Part shown: positions 1 to 8,224 of the stretch, one piece after another
How positions within the stretch are numbered: the stretch's first letter is position 1
Layout of the letters: every line of letters starts with the position of its first letter
Assembly: GCA_903922605.1 (NCBI GenBank)
Contig: CAIXUG010000052.1
Span: 1 to 64,000, forward strand
DNA length: 64,000 bases
Source: an uncultured Verrucomicrobiota bacterium
GTDB taxonomy: Bacteria; Verrucomicrobiota; Verrucomicrobiia; Limisphaerales; UBA9464
Direction: 5' to 3'
The notes under the pieces: generated by a model
Seen by the model: only the letters and a program-made list of their open reading frames with translations
Databases searched by the model: none
What the model was told of the DNA's origin: nothing
Program-made: the position numbers and the translations under genes

Positions 1-80
1 GCCACCGCCGCCTGGGTGGCCTCACCCTGGTCGTATGCCGCCAGAATCCGTTCCCGCAAATCCACCGACAGAGTGCGCAT
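1..80 (-). CDS. IS630-family transposase, N-terminal fragment (partial)
   Basis: The reverse strand from the ATG at 78-80 translates to 26 residues beginning MRTLSVDLRERILAAYDQGE, which is the typical start of the helix-turn-helix DNA-binding region of IS630-family transposases. The reading frame stays open to the window edge, so the catalytic DDE domain lies outside. The protein would bind the element's terminal repeats and cut and rejoin DNA at TA targets. It is too short for a subgroup assignment, and whether the full gene is intact cannot be judged here. Confidence 0.75.
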   Translation of the reverse strand, partial: MRTLSVDLRERILAAYDQGEATQAAV

Positions 81-135
81 GCCCAAACCCTGCCAGAACC
101 CCCACAAAATAGCTACAGTTTTATTTAAAACGCTC
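1..135 (-). mobile_element. IS630-type insertion element, one end only
   Basis: This is the terminal part of an insertion sequence that continues off the left edge of the window. Its transposase reads leftwards from position 80. The 55 bases in front of that start are AT-rich towards the tip and contain the near-palindrome GTTTTATTTAAAAC (118-131), which fits a terminal repeat. The TA at 136-137 is the dinucleotide that IS630/Tc1-type elements duplicate on insertion, so I place the element boundary at 135. The boundary is inferred because the other end is not visible. Confidence 0.7.
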
Positions 136-199
136 TAGGCCCAAAAACATATCACAACGCTGCAATTTTTCGACCGAGACCCTTATCAACATTCTCCTC

Positions 200-1066
200 A
201 TGAACTACCGACTTCGCAATTGGCTCGCCCTGACCGCCGGTTTGGCGGCTGTTACCCCGGCTTGGGCGACCTACCGGAGCGTTACGGATTGCCCGTTCTG
301 CGAAACTTTCGACAACTTGGCGACCAGCGGCACTGCGACGTGGCAGAATGACATGAGCGGTGAGACGGGTTGGTTCATCCAATCCACCGGCAGTATCGGC
401 GGTAACGGCAGCGGCCTCACCTACAAGGCGGACAGCGGAAGCACCAGCACCGTAGGTATTTACAGCTACGGCACTGGCACTGCCACGGATCGCTCCGTGG
501 GTGCCATTACCGGTGGGACGGGGGCGACGTCGGTGGCCTTTGGTTTGCTGTTGAATAACAACACCGGTTCGACGGTTCATTCGGTAGGAATCACCTACAA
601 CGGCGAGCAGTGGCGCTCCGCCAGCACCTCGGCACAGAGCCTCCAGTTCTCCTACGCGGTGGCGACCGGGACCTCGGGCAATTTTTATGACGTGGATGGC
701 ACCGGCGCGAAGGGTTATCTCTCGCCGGGTGTTGCCTCCGGCTTGGATACCGCAGGTGACAACAAGGGCCTGACGTGGGTGACCGCCTCGGCGGGAAATT
801 TCACCTCCCCAAATCTCACCGGGTCGGGTGCGATCACTGGCACTACCACGGGGATCGCTTTCACACTGAACGGTCTGAACATTCCCAGCGGATCCAGCAT
901 CATGCTGCGCTGGGTTGATCCTTCCGGCAATACGGACGGTTTGGCAATTGACGACGTCTGCCTCTCCATTCCGGTGCCCGAAACCAGCACTTACATGGCG
1001 GGTGCCGCAGTGATGCTGATGGTTGGTGGCACGGCTCTGCGCCGCCGTATGCAGAAGAAGGCCTGA
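200..1066 (+). CDS. PEP-CTERM sorting domain protein
   Basis: A 288-residue exported protein of unknown specific function. Residues 1-23 form a signal peptide (basic MNYRLRNW, hydrophobic stretch, AWA cleavage-like site). The middle is rich in Gly, Ser and Thr, as is usual for surface or extracellular matrix proteins. Residues 259-288 are a PEP-CTERM anchor: VPET, a hydrophobic helix, then an RRR cluster. In known systems exosortase cleaves this signal and the protein is delivered to the outer surface, often in association with exopolysaccharide. No exosortase gene lies in this window. The ATG at 200 gives a well-formed signal peptide, although no clear Shine-Dalgarno sequence precedes it. 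The IS630-type element ends only about 60 bases upstream, so the native promoter may be displaced. A strong terminator follows at 1091. Confidence 0.85.
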   Translation: MNYRLRNWLALTAGLAAVTPAWATYRSVTDCPFCETFDNLATSGTATWQNDMSGETGWFIQSTGSIGGNGSGLTYKADSGSTSTVGIYSYGTGTATDRSVGAITGGTGATSVAFGLLLNNNTGSTVHSVGITYNGEQWRSASTSAQSLQFSYAVATGTSGNFYDVDGTGAKGYLSPGVASGLDTAGDNKGLTWVTASAGNFTSPNLTGSGAITGTTTGIAFTLNGLNIPSGSSIMLRWVDPSGNTDGLAIDDVCLSIPVPETSTYMAGAAVMLMVGGTALRRRMQKKA

Positions 1067-1090
1067 GCCTCTTTTCCGTCAAATTTCAAA

Positions 1091-1115
1091 GGGCGCCCTC
1101 TGCGGCGCCCTTTTT
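1091..1115 (+). terminator. Rho-independent terminator after the PEP-CTERM gene
   Basis: A perfect 7-bp stem GGGCGCC / GGCGCCC (1091-1097 and 1104-1110) with a 6-base loop is followed directly by TTTTT. It lies 25 bases after the stop codon of the PEP-CTERM gene and separates that gene from the dehydratase gene. Confidence 0.9.
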
Positions 1116-1205
1116 CTTGCCCGCAACCATCGGCTGCGTTTTCCGTCTCCGTAACTCCACGTTTGCGCCCCGGGGTATCTGCCCGCTACGTTCCCCGCCT
1201 GCTTT

Positions 1206-2582
1206 ATGACGCTGACTGAAAAAATTCTCGCCCGCGCTGCCGGCAAAAGCTCCGTCCAGGCCGGCGACAATATCTGGGTGAACACCGACGTGCTGATGAC
1301 GCACGACGTCTGTGGTCCGGGAACCATTGGCGTGTTCAAACGTGAGTTCGGCAAGAACGCCAAGGTCTGGGACCGCCAGAAGGTCGTCATCATCCCCGAC
1401 CACTACATCTTCACCGCCGATTCGCTCTCGAACCGCAACGTGGACATCCTCCGCGCCTTCGCGCAGGAGCAGCAGCTGCCGTATTTCTTCGACGTGATCG
1501 ACGATCCGAACGGCCTGTGGAAGTTCGACACCACGAAAGGGCTGTTGAAGAAGCAGTATGGCGCGAACTATGCCGGTGTCTGCCACGCCGCGCTGCCGGC
1601 CAAGGGCCACATCCGTCCGGGTGAGGTGCTCTTCGGCACCGATTCGCATACCTGCATGGCGGGGGCGTTCAACCAGTTCGCCACCGGCATCGGCAACACC
1701 GACGCCGGCTTCGTCATGGGCACCGGCAAGCTGCTCATCAAGGTCCCGGAGACGATGCACTTCCGCATCGAAGGCAAGCTCCAGCCCGGCGTGATGGCCA
1801 AGGATGTCATCCTGCATTGCATCGGCGAGATCGGCTTCGACGGTGCCACCTACCGCGCGATGCAGTTCGACGGTCCCGGTGTGGCCAGCCTCTCGATGGA
1901 TGACCGCATGACCATTGCCAACATGGCCATCGAGGCGGGCGGCAAGAACGGCATCTTCGAGTTCGACTCGCGCACACAGGAATACGTGGAAAACCGCACC
2001 CGCCTCAATGGCACCAAGACGGCCTTCACGCCGGCCGAAGTCGATCGCGATCAGAAGTTCGTTTACGAGACGGTCATCAACCTTGACCAACTCGAACCGA
2101 CCGTCGCGTGCCATCCCGATCCGGGCCAGCGCAAGAAGGCCAAGGAGCTTGGCGACGTGAAGCTGGATCGCGCCTATGTCGGCTCCTGCACGGGCGGCAA
2201 GACGAGTGACTTCGTGGAATTTGCCCGCGTGCTGCGCGGCCGCCACGTCACAATCGACACCTTCGGCGTGCCGGCCACCCCCGAGATCGTCCATGATCTC
2301 CAGACCACCCGTTGGGGTGATCAGACCATCTGGCAAATCCTCGAGACCGCCGGTGTTCGCATGACGGAGAATGCCGGCTGCGCGGCGTGCCTCGGTGGTC
2401 CGGTGGACACTTTTGGGCGAATGAACCTGCCCGGCCTGAAGTGCATCAGTGCGACGAACCGCAACTTTCCCGGCCGAATGGGCCACAAGGAATCGCAGGT
2501 GTTCCTCGCCTCGCCCGCGACGGTCGCCGCCAGCGCCATCACCGGGTGGATCACCGATCCCCGCGAATACGTGGCGAATTGA
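1206..2582 (+). CDS. leuC: 3-isopropylmalate dehydratase large subunit / homoaconitase-type hydro-lyase
   Basis: A 458-residue aconitase-superfamily large subunit. LeuC proteins carry a [4Fe-4S] cluster and isomerise 2-isopropylmalate to 3-isopropylmalate in leucine synthesis; close homologues act on homoaconitate or related acids. The three cluster cysteines are visible: Cys328 in GSCTGG, and Cys392 and Cys395 in AGCAACLGG. The substrate-loop segment GTDSHTCMAG is also present. Length and architecture match the single-domain LeuC/HacA large subunits, which need a separate LeuD/HacB small subunit; no small subunit is encoded in this window. The GSCTGG box differs from the GSCTNGR found in most LeuC proteins, so the substrate is uncertain. 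The gene stands alone between two terminators. Confidence 0.85.
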   Translation: MTLTEKILARAAGKSSVQAGDNIWVNTDVLMTHDVCGPGTIGVFKREFGKNAKVWDRQKVVIIPDHYIFTADSLSNRNVDILRAFAQEQQLPYFFDVIDDPNGLWKFDTTKGLLKKQYGANYAGVCHAALPAKGHIRPGEVLFGTDSHTCMAGAFNQFATGIGNTDAGFVMGTGKLLIKVPETMHFRIEGKLQPGVMAKDVILHCIGEIGFDGATYRAMQFDGPGVASLSMDDRMTIANMAIEAGGKNGIFEFDSRTQEYVENRTRLNGTKTAFTPAEVDRDQKFVYETVINLDQLEPTVACHPDPGQRKKAKELGDVKLDRAYVGSCTGGKTSDFVEFARVLRGRHVTIDTFGVPATPEIVHDLQTTRWGDQTIWQILETAGVRMTENAGCAACLGGPVDTFGRMNLPGLKCISATNRNFPGRMGHKESQVFLASPATVAASAITGWITDPREYVAN

Positions 2583-2600
2583 ACCGCCCGACGCTCTCCA

Positions 2601-2630
2601 GCCCCGCCGCCAGGCGGGGCTTTTTGTTTT
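2601..2630 (+). terminator. Rho-independent terminator after the leuC-like gene
   Basis: An 8-bp stem GCCCCGCC / GGCGGGGC (2601-2608 and 2613-2620) with a 4-base loop is followed by TTTTTGTTTT. It lies about 20 bases after the stop codon and is a textbook intrinsic terminator. Confidence 0.9.
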
Positions 2631-2712
2631 CAGCAGGGAAAAGCCGTGGGGTTTCAGCACTGAGCGTGCGTGCGGGCTTGCCCGTGAGCGCTGCTCCGCT
2701 CTACTCTCTGCC

Positions 2713-4830
2713 ATGCGTCGCTTGTTCCCCGCATTGGCCAGCCTGGCTGGTGTTGCGTTCCTGCTGGCCGCCTGTACCACGATGATTTTCGACCCTTCCC
2801 TGCCGCCCGTTGCGCGGCGTGAACCACACGTCCGCGAGGTGCATGGCGACCGCTTTGTGGATGACTACTTCTGGCTCCGGCAGAAGACGAATCCGGCCGT
2901 CATCGCGCACCTTGAAGCCGAGAACGCCTACACGGCGGCGGTGATGAAACCGACGGAGCCGTTGCAGCATAAGCTCTATGCCGAGATGGTCGGCCGCATC
3001 CAGGAGACCGATCTCGATGTGCCCTATCGGCTGGGCCACTGGCTTTATTATTCGCGCACAGAAAAGGGACAGCAGTATCGCATCCACTGCCGGAAACCGG
3101 CCGATGGCAGCGGGGCCGAGCAGGTGATCCTCGATGTGAACGCGCTCGCCCAGGGCGGAAAGTTCATGGCGGTAGAGGAATTCGAGGTCAGTGACGACGG
3201 CAACCTGCTGGCGTACACGACCGACAACACGGGCTACCGCCAGTACACGCTGCACGTCAAAGACCTTCGCACCGGCAAAACGTTGTCGGACGCCGCACCG
3301 CGCGTGACCTCCGTGGCCTGGGCGGCGGACAACCGGACGCTGCTCTTCAGCATGGAAGATGACACCACGAAACGCAGCGATCGGATCTTCCGGCAACAGC
3401 TGGGCGACGCGAAGCCCACGCAGATTTTCGAGGAGAAGGACGAACGCTTTGAAGCGGGCGTGGGACGCACGCGCAGCGGCTCCTATGTCACGCTCCAGGT
3501 CAGCAGCCACACCACCAGCGAATGGCGCTGTCTGGATGCGAAGAACCCCACGGGGGAATGGATGCTCGTGGCGGCGCGCGAGGCCGGGCACGAATACGGG
3601 CTCGACCATCACGATGGCGAGTTCTTCATCTGGTCGAACAAGCCCGGCCGGAATTTCGCCCTCTACACCGCTCCCGTTACCGATCCGCGCCCGGCCAACT
3701 GGAAGCTCATCCTTCCGCATCGCGCCGACGTCATGATCGAGAGCGTGATGTGTTTCGCCGACCATTATGTGCTGGTCGAACGGGAAGGCGGCCTGCCGCA
3801 GTTCAAGATCGTCCGCTACCGGGATGGCGCGACCCATGCGATCCATTTTCCTGAGCCGACGTACAGCGCGTCGCCGGGGGTGAATGCCGAGTATCACACC
3901 GGCCAGTTCCGCTATGGCTACAGCTCGCTCATCACGCCGGAATCCGTGTTCGATCACGACTTGGAGGGCGCGACCGACAACCTGCTGAAGCGCCAACCGG
4001 TGCTCGGCGGTTTCGATCCGACGAACTATGTGAGCGAGCGTGTCCTGGCCCCCGCGCTGGATGGCACGCGGGTGCCCGTCTCGCTCGTCTATCGTCGGGG
4101 CACGCCACGCGACGGCTCGGCTCCATTGTTGCTCAACGGCTATGGCTCTTACGGTATCCCCAATGACGCCAGCTTCAGCTCGTCGCGGCTCAGCCTGCTG
4201 GATCGCGGTTTTGTGTTTGCCATCGCGCACATCCGTGGCGGGGGTGAGTTCGGCAAGCCGTGGCACGACGCCGGCAAGATGGCAAAGAAGCTGAACACGT
4301 TCACCGACTTCATCGCGGCGGCGGAGTTTCTGGTGAACGGCCGTTACACGAGTCGCGACCGGCTGATCATCACCGGCGGCAGCGCGGGCGGATTGCTCAT
4401 GGGAGCCACCGTGAATCTGCGGCCCAATCTCTTCAAGGCGGTGGTGACTTATGTGCCGTTCGTGGACGTGCTCAACACGATGCTCGACGAATCCCTGCCG
4501 CTCACGGTCGGCGAGTTCGAGGAATGGGGCAACCCGGCCAAGGCGGAAGAATACCCCTGGATGCGTGCCTACTGCCCTTATACGAACCTCGCGGCAAAGG
4601 ATTATCCGGCCATGCTGGTGAAGACCTCGCTCAACGACAGCCAGGTGATGTACTGGGAGCCGGCGAAATACGTCGCGCGCCTGCGGGCGTTGAAGACCGA
4701 CAAGAACCCACTGCTGCTGCACGTGAATATGGCCGCCGGCCACGGCGGCGCCTCAGGCCGCTACGATCACCTGGAGGAAACCGCGTTTGATTATGCCTTC
4801 ATGCTCACGCAGGTGGGCATCCACGAATGA
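2713..4830 (+). CDS. Prolyl oligopeptidase family S9A (oligopeptidase B-like) lipoprotein
   Basis: A 705-residue serine peptidase of the S9A family. The N-terminal half is a predicted seven-bladed propeller that restricts substrates to short peptides. The C-terminal half is an alpha/beta hydrolase with Ser557 in GGSAGG, Asp642 in NDSQV and His677 in GHGG. The spacing and length match oligopeptidase B, which cleaves after basic residues. The reading frame is open further upstream, but the ATG at 2713 gives a short basic start, a hydrophobic stretch and a lipobox, LLAAC, so the mature enzyme is probably a lipid-anchored envelope protein instead of cytosolic. Its last four bases overlap the start of the methyltransferase gene (ATGA), which implies translational coupling. 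Exact substrate preference is not determined here. Confidence 0.88.
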   Translation: MRRLFPALASLAGVAFLLAACTTMIFDPSLPPVARREPHVREVHGDRFVDDYFWLRQKTNPAVIAHLEAENAYTAAVMKPTEPLQHKLYAEMVGRIQETDLDVPYRLGHWLYYSRTEKGQQYRIHCRKPADGSGAEQVILDVNALAQGGKFMAVEEFEVSDDGNLLAYTTDNTGYRQYTLHVKDLRTGKTLSDAAPRVTSVAWAADNRTLLFSMEDDTTKRSDRIFRQQLGDAKPTQIFEEKDERFEAGVGRTRSGSYVTLQVSSHTTSEWRCLDAKNPTGEWMLVAAREAGHEYGLDHHDGEFFIWSNKPGRNFALYTAPVTDPRPANWKLILPHRADVMIESVMCFADHYVLVEREGGLPQFKIVRYRDGATHAIHFPEPTYSASPGVNAEYHTGQFRYGYSSLITPESVFDHDLEGATDNLLKRQPVLGGFDPTNYVSERVLAPALDGTRVPVSLVYRRGTPRDGSAPLLLNGYGSYGIPNDASFSSSRLSLLDRGFVFAIAHIRGGGEFGKPWHDAGKMAKKLNTFTDFIAAAEFLVNGRYTSRDRLIITGGSAGGLLMGATVNLRPNLFKAVVTYVPFVDVLNTMLDESLPLTVGEFEEWGNPAKAEEYPWMRAYCPYTNLAAKDYPAMLVKTSLNDSQVMYWEPAKYVARLRALKTDKNPLLLHVNMAAGHGGASGRYDHLEETAFDYAFMLTQVGIHE

Positions 4831-5567
4831 GCGGGGAGGTTCAGCGGCATTACGACAGCCATCTGGCCCCCATCTACGTGTGGATGGTGGGTGACGTGGT
4901 GGCGGCCTTGCAGAGGAGCCGCGATTTCTTCGCTGCCGCCGGTTTGAAACCGGGTGCGGGCGGCGTGGCGGTGGATCTCGGCTGCGGCTTTGGTTTGCAG
5001 GCGATCCCGCTCGCGGAGCTTGGCCACGAGGTGGTCGCGCTCGATTTCAGCGCGGAACTGCTGGGCGAACTTCGCGCGCGTGCCGGGGCGCTGCCTGTGG
5101 GCGCGATCCAGGATGACCTGCTCAACTTCCCGCGCCACCTCACCGCGCCGGCCGACGTGATCGTGTGCATGGGCGACACGCTCACGCATCTGCCGTCGCT
5201 GGCGGCGGTGAATGAGCTGCTGCGGCTTGCGGTGGCAAATCTCGCTCCGGGCGGGCTGCTGGCGCTGACATTTCGCGACTATGTGGGAGCGGAGCTGAAA
5301 GGAACCCAGCGGTTCATCCCGGTGCGCAGTGACAATCAACGCATCCTCACCTGCTTCCTCGACTACGGGGACGGATTTGTGGACGTGCATGATCTCGTCC
5401 ATACCCGTGTGGCCGAGGGCTGGCGGCAGAGCGTGAGCAGCTATCGCAAGCTCCGGCTGGACTGGCACGCGGTGGTGGCGGAGCTGTCGGACCTCGGTCT
5501 TGATATCATTCGCCATGATACGGAGCGTGGGTTGGTGACATTGCTTGCCAAGAGGCCGGCGGCCTGA
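4827..5567 (+). CDS. Class I SAM-dependent methyltransferase
   Basis: A 246-residue Rossmann-fold methyltransferase. Motif I is VDLGCGFG near residue 50, followed by the acidic VVALDFS that binds the SAM ribose, and a GDTLTHL post-motif region. It overlaps the end of the oligopeptidase gene by four bases (ATGA), so the two are almost certainly co-transcribed and translationally coupled. The substrate is not evident; the sequence resembles small-molecule methyltransferases. The 3' end of this gene is the origin of a duplicated segment: bases from about 5537 onward recur 1,091 bases downstream, in front of the second aspartyl protease. Confidence 0.85.
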   Translation: MSGEVQRHYDSHLAPIYVWMVGDVVAALQRSRDFFAAAGLKPGAGGVAVDLGCGFGLQAIPLAELGHEVVALDFSAELLGELRARAGALPVGAIQDDLLNFPRHLTAPADVIVCMGDTLTHLPSLAAVNELLRLAVANLAPGGLLALTFRDYVGAELKGTQRFIPVRSDNQRILTCFLDYGDGFVDVHDLVHTRVAEGWRQSVSSYRKLRLDWHAVVAELSDLGLDIIRHDTERGLVTLLAKRPAA

Positions 5568-5583
5568 GTTTGCTTGTGGCCGG

Positions 5584-6576
5584 ATGAACGTCCCCTTCCG
5601 AGCATTCGCGCTCCCGCTTTTATCTCTGGTGCTGATATTGCCCGGCCTGGCTGACAAGCCTTCGGATGACCCGCTGGCCAATTTTCTCGGAAAGCTCGGC
5701 TATGAACGGGTGCCGCTGAAGCGGGATACCCGCACCAATCTGGAGCATCCGGGCGAGGGCAACAATCTGTACCTCGACGCGCGCGTGGATGGACGAAAGC
5801 AGAAGTGGCTGCTGGACACGGGATTTTCAATCACCTGCTTCGACCGGCCGGCCGGCAAGCGATACCAGACGCTGGCCGAGCTGGGTCACCCGATTGACGA
5901 TCCGGTGTTGGGAACGATCAGCGACACCAATTTCGTGCTGATCAGGGAACTTCAGCTGGGGCCGATGCGGCTGACCAACCAGCCGGCCCAGGTAAAGGAT
6001 CTCGGAAACCGGTGGTCTTACACCGAAATGGACGCGGTTCTGGGGATGGACCTGCTCCGTCGCCATCATGCGGTGATCGATTTCCTGGGGAAGAACCTGT
6101 TTTTGCGCGCCGAAGAGCCGGACGAAAAAACTGCCAAGCTTTTCGATGCATCACTGCGACACAGCCGCTGGATTGCCATGCCGACCACAGAGTCGGGATT
6201 TTGCAACTACGTGCGAACCTCCATACGGGCCGAGCCCTTACGGCTCCTCGTAGATTCCGGAGCTGATTTCACCAAGCTGGATCTGGCTGTCGCCAAACGG
6301 CTGGGACTGAAACCGGAAGACACCCGCCTGACCTCGAGGGGCATTGAGGATCGCGCCGCCAAATCCTTCTCCGCCCGGGTCCCATTGATGGTAATGCCCG
6401 GCTTGGCATTTACCAATGTGCCGGTGCTCGTTTCCGACATGACCTTGTGGCAGCCCAAGGGAGGTGAACCCATCGATGGCCTGATCGGCGCTGATTGGCT
6501 GGCGGTGTATGAGGCGGTTCTGGATTGCCAGACTGGACAACTTTATCTGAGACCGCCCGCCCGCCCCAAGAAATGA
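5584..6576 (+). CDS. Secreted retropepsin-like aspartyl protease with two DTG/DSG motifs (copy 1)
   Basis: A 330-residue exported protein. The ATG at 5584 is chosen because it starts a good signal peptide (residues 1-19, ending PGLA-DK) and aligns with the start of the downstream paralogue. Two aspartyl-protease half-sites are visible: LLDTGFSIT near residue 78 and LLVDSGADFT near residue 220. Each is followed some 80-100 residues later by the hydrophobic-Gly element typical of retropepsin-like folds (VLGMDLL and LIGADWL). The protein therefore looks like two fused retropepsin-like halves that could form one active site within one chain. Family members of this type are found in many bacteria as hypothetical aspartyl proteases. 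The substrate is unknown, and the gene follows the methyltransferase by 16 bases. Confidence 0.8.
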   Translation: MNVPFRAFALPLLSLVLILPGLADKPSDDPLANFLGKLGYERVPLKRDTRTNLEHPGEGNNLYLDARVDGRKQKWLLDTGFSITCFDRPAGKRYQTLAELGHPIDDPVLGTISDTNFVLIRELQLGPMRLTNQPAQVKDLGNRWSYTEMDAVLGMDLLRRHHAVIDFLGKNLFLRAEEPDEKTAKLFDASLRHSRWIAMPTTESGFCNYVRTSIRAEPLRLLVDSGADFTKLDLAVAKRLGLKPEDTRLTSRGIEDRAAKSFSARVPLMVMPGLAFTNVPVLVSDMTLWQPKGGEPIDGLIGADWLAVYEAVLDCQTGQLYLRPPARPKK

Positions 6577-6674
6577 CCGCGAGGTTTTTTGCATGGCCCC
6601 ATCCTGTTCTCCCGTATGGGGGAAGCTGACGCTGCTTGCCAGAAGTCCGGTTTCCTGAGCTTGCTCGTGCTCCG

Positions 6675-7667
6675 GTGAATGCTCCAACCCGACGCCTGAT
6701 TCTCCTCACCCTGTCGTGGCTGTTGGCCTCGCCGGGCCATTCGAGCCAGCCAATTCCCGATCCGTTGGCCGATTTCCTCGGAAAACTTGGCTATGTGCGA
6801 GTCGAACTGAAGCGGTTTAAGTCAGATCGTGCCCACCCGGGCCAGGGCAACGATCTGTACCTGGATGCGCGGGTGGACGGCAAAAAGCAGAAGTGGCAGC
6901 TGGACACGGGCTTTTCGATCACCTGCCTCGATCGTGCGGCTGGCAAAAGGTATAAGACGCTGGCCGACCTGCATCGTCCAATTGAGGATCCGGTTTTGGG
7001 GAGGATCGACGGCGCTGATTTCGTGCTGATCCGGGAGCTTCGGCTGGGACCGGTGCGGATGACCAACCAGCCAGCACTGGTGAAAGATATCGAGAAGCAC
7101 ATCGGGTGGGACGAAAGGGCGGGGGTCTTGGGGATTGACCTGCTACGGCGAAATCACGCGTTGGTCGATTTCCTCGGGAAAGGCCTCTTTCTGCGCCCTG
7201 AAAAGCCGGATTACAAGACGACCACGGCCTTGGATGAAATGATGCGACGCAGCGGATGGGAAGTCATATCGCTCACCTCGGACCGTTCGCTCTGCCCGAT
7301 TGTCGAGACGCAGATCCACGGCCGGCCGCTACGGTTGGTGGTGGATTCGGGTTGCGAATTCACCCAGCTGGACCTGTCGGTGGCCGTGCGGCTCGGACTA
7401 AAACTGGATCCCACGCACATGAAGATAAACGGCATCGAGGATCGCTCGTCGAAGGCCTATTCCACAACGGTTCCCCTGCTGCAGCTGGCCGGTATCACGC
7501 TCACCAACGAACCGGTGGTCATCGCGGATATTGCGCCCTGGCAATCCAAGGACGGCCCGCGCTTCGACGGCATGATCGGGGCGGACTGGCTGGCTTTCGG
7601 AAACGGCGTGCTGGATTGCGAAGCCGGCCGGCTCTACCTGAAGCCGTTTAATCGGCCCAAGAAATGA
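6675..7667 (+). CDS. Secreted retropepsin-like aspartyl protease with two DTG/DSG motifs (copy 2)
   Basis: A 330-residue paralogue of the preceding gene, colinear along its whole length. The half-sites are QLDTGFSIT and VVDSGCEFT, again followed by VLGIDLL and MIGADWL. No ATG suits the start. The GTG at 6675 aligns exactly with the ATG of copy 1 and gives a signal peptide of matching length, so I choose it; longer readings through the frame to 6636 would spoil the signal peptide. The spread of substitutions, with conservation of both catalytic Asp-(Thr/Ser)-Gly triads, suggests that both copies remain functional and have diverged in specificity. That is inference. Confidence 0.78.
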   Translation: MNAPTRRLILLTLSWLLASPGHSSQPIPDPLADFLGKLGYVRVELKRFKSDRAHPGQGNDLYLDARVDGKKQKWQLDTGFSITCLDRAAGKRYKTLADLHRPIEDPVLGRIDGADFVLIRELRLGPVRMTNQPALVKDIEKHIGWDERAGVLGIDLLRRNHALVDFLGKGLFLRPEKPDYKTTTALDEMMRRSGWEVISLTSDRSLCPIVETQIHGRPLRLVVDSGCEFTQLDLSVAVRLGLKLDPTHMKINGIEDRSSKAYSTTVPLLQLAGITLTNEPVVIADIAPWQSKDGPRFDGMIGADWLAFGNGVLDCEAGRLYLKPFNRPKK

Positions 7668-7767
7668 CCGCCGATGGCTACGGACGTGTGGTGAAGCGTC
7701 GTCCAAGCGCAGTTGGCAAAATGGGCCTGAGCCGGTAGTTCTGGTGAAGCGAACTGTGTTCAAACCC

Positions 7768-8217
7768 ATGCAACGCGAGCTTACCGACATCATTCCCTAC
7801 CTGCAGACGGCCATCGGGCCGGTCATCCTCATCTCGGGTGTCGGCATGCTGCTGCTGGTGATGACCAACCGCTTTGGCCGGATCATCGACCGCTCGCGGC
7901 AGCTGGTGGAGGAACTGGGAGCTGCGGACGCCGCCGATGCGGTGCTGGTGCGCCAGCAGATCCGAATTCTGTTCCTGCGGGCGCGGGTGTTGCGGCTGGC
8001 CATCGCCCTGGCCTCCGGCAGCATGCTGCTGGCGGCCCTCCTCATCGTGACCATCTTCATTTCCGCCCTCGCGGGCTGGCACGCCGGCGGTCCCGTGGTG
8101 GTTCAGTTCATCGGCAGCCTGCTGTCGTTGATCGGATCGATCGTTGCCTTCCTTTACGACATCAACGTCTCGTTGGCCGCTGTCCGCGTGGACCTGATGG
8201 ACGTGGGTGCGCTCTAG
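7768..8217 (+). CDS. DUF2721 family integral membrane protein
   Basis: A 149-residue membrane protein of unknown function. It has the DUF2721 pattern: a short N-terminal region, a hydrophobic segment (about residues 15-30), the polar RFGRIIDRSRQL segment, a charged helix, then two more membrane helices and the FLYDINVSLAAVR ending. The frame is open from a GTG at 7744, but the ATG at 7768 lies in the usual position relative to the family N-terminus and is preferred. It ends seven bases before the end of the convergent purC gene, with no terminator hairpin between them. Confidence 0.75.
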   Translation: MQRELTDIIPYLQTAIGPVILISGVGMLLLVMTNRFGRIIDRSRQLVEELGAADAADAVLVRQQIRILFLRARVLRLAIALASGSMLLAALLIVTIFISALAGWHAGGPVVVQFIGSLLSLIGSIVAFLYDINVSLAAVRVDLMDVGAL

Positions 8218-8224
8218 CGGGCGC

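Larger units (their letters stand above)
5537..7690 (+). repeat. Diverged tandem duplication, 1,091-bp period, covering the two aspartyl protease genes
   Basis: The bases from 5537 (last codons of the methyltransferase) through the protease gene to just after its stop recur with a constant offset of 1,091. GACATTGCTTGCC at 5537 matches GACGCTGCTTGCC at 6628, the start codons are at 5584 and 6675, and the stop codons at 6574 and 7665. The two genes are identical in length, so there is no net insertion or deletion, but substitutions are numerous. This indicates an old tandem duplication that carried part of the upstream gene's tail along. Confidence 0.85.

Noticed and set aside
1086-2780. Long minus-strand frame (564 codons) antisense to the leuC-like gene
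   Set aside because: It mirrors a clear aconitase-family gene, has no recognisable domain and is explained by high GC at third positions.
5584-7667. Assembly duplication as the cause of the protease pair
   Set aside because: The copies differ at very many positions while keeping both frames, so they are genuine diverged paralogues.
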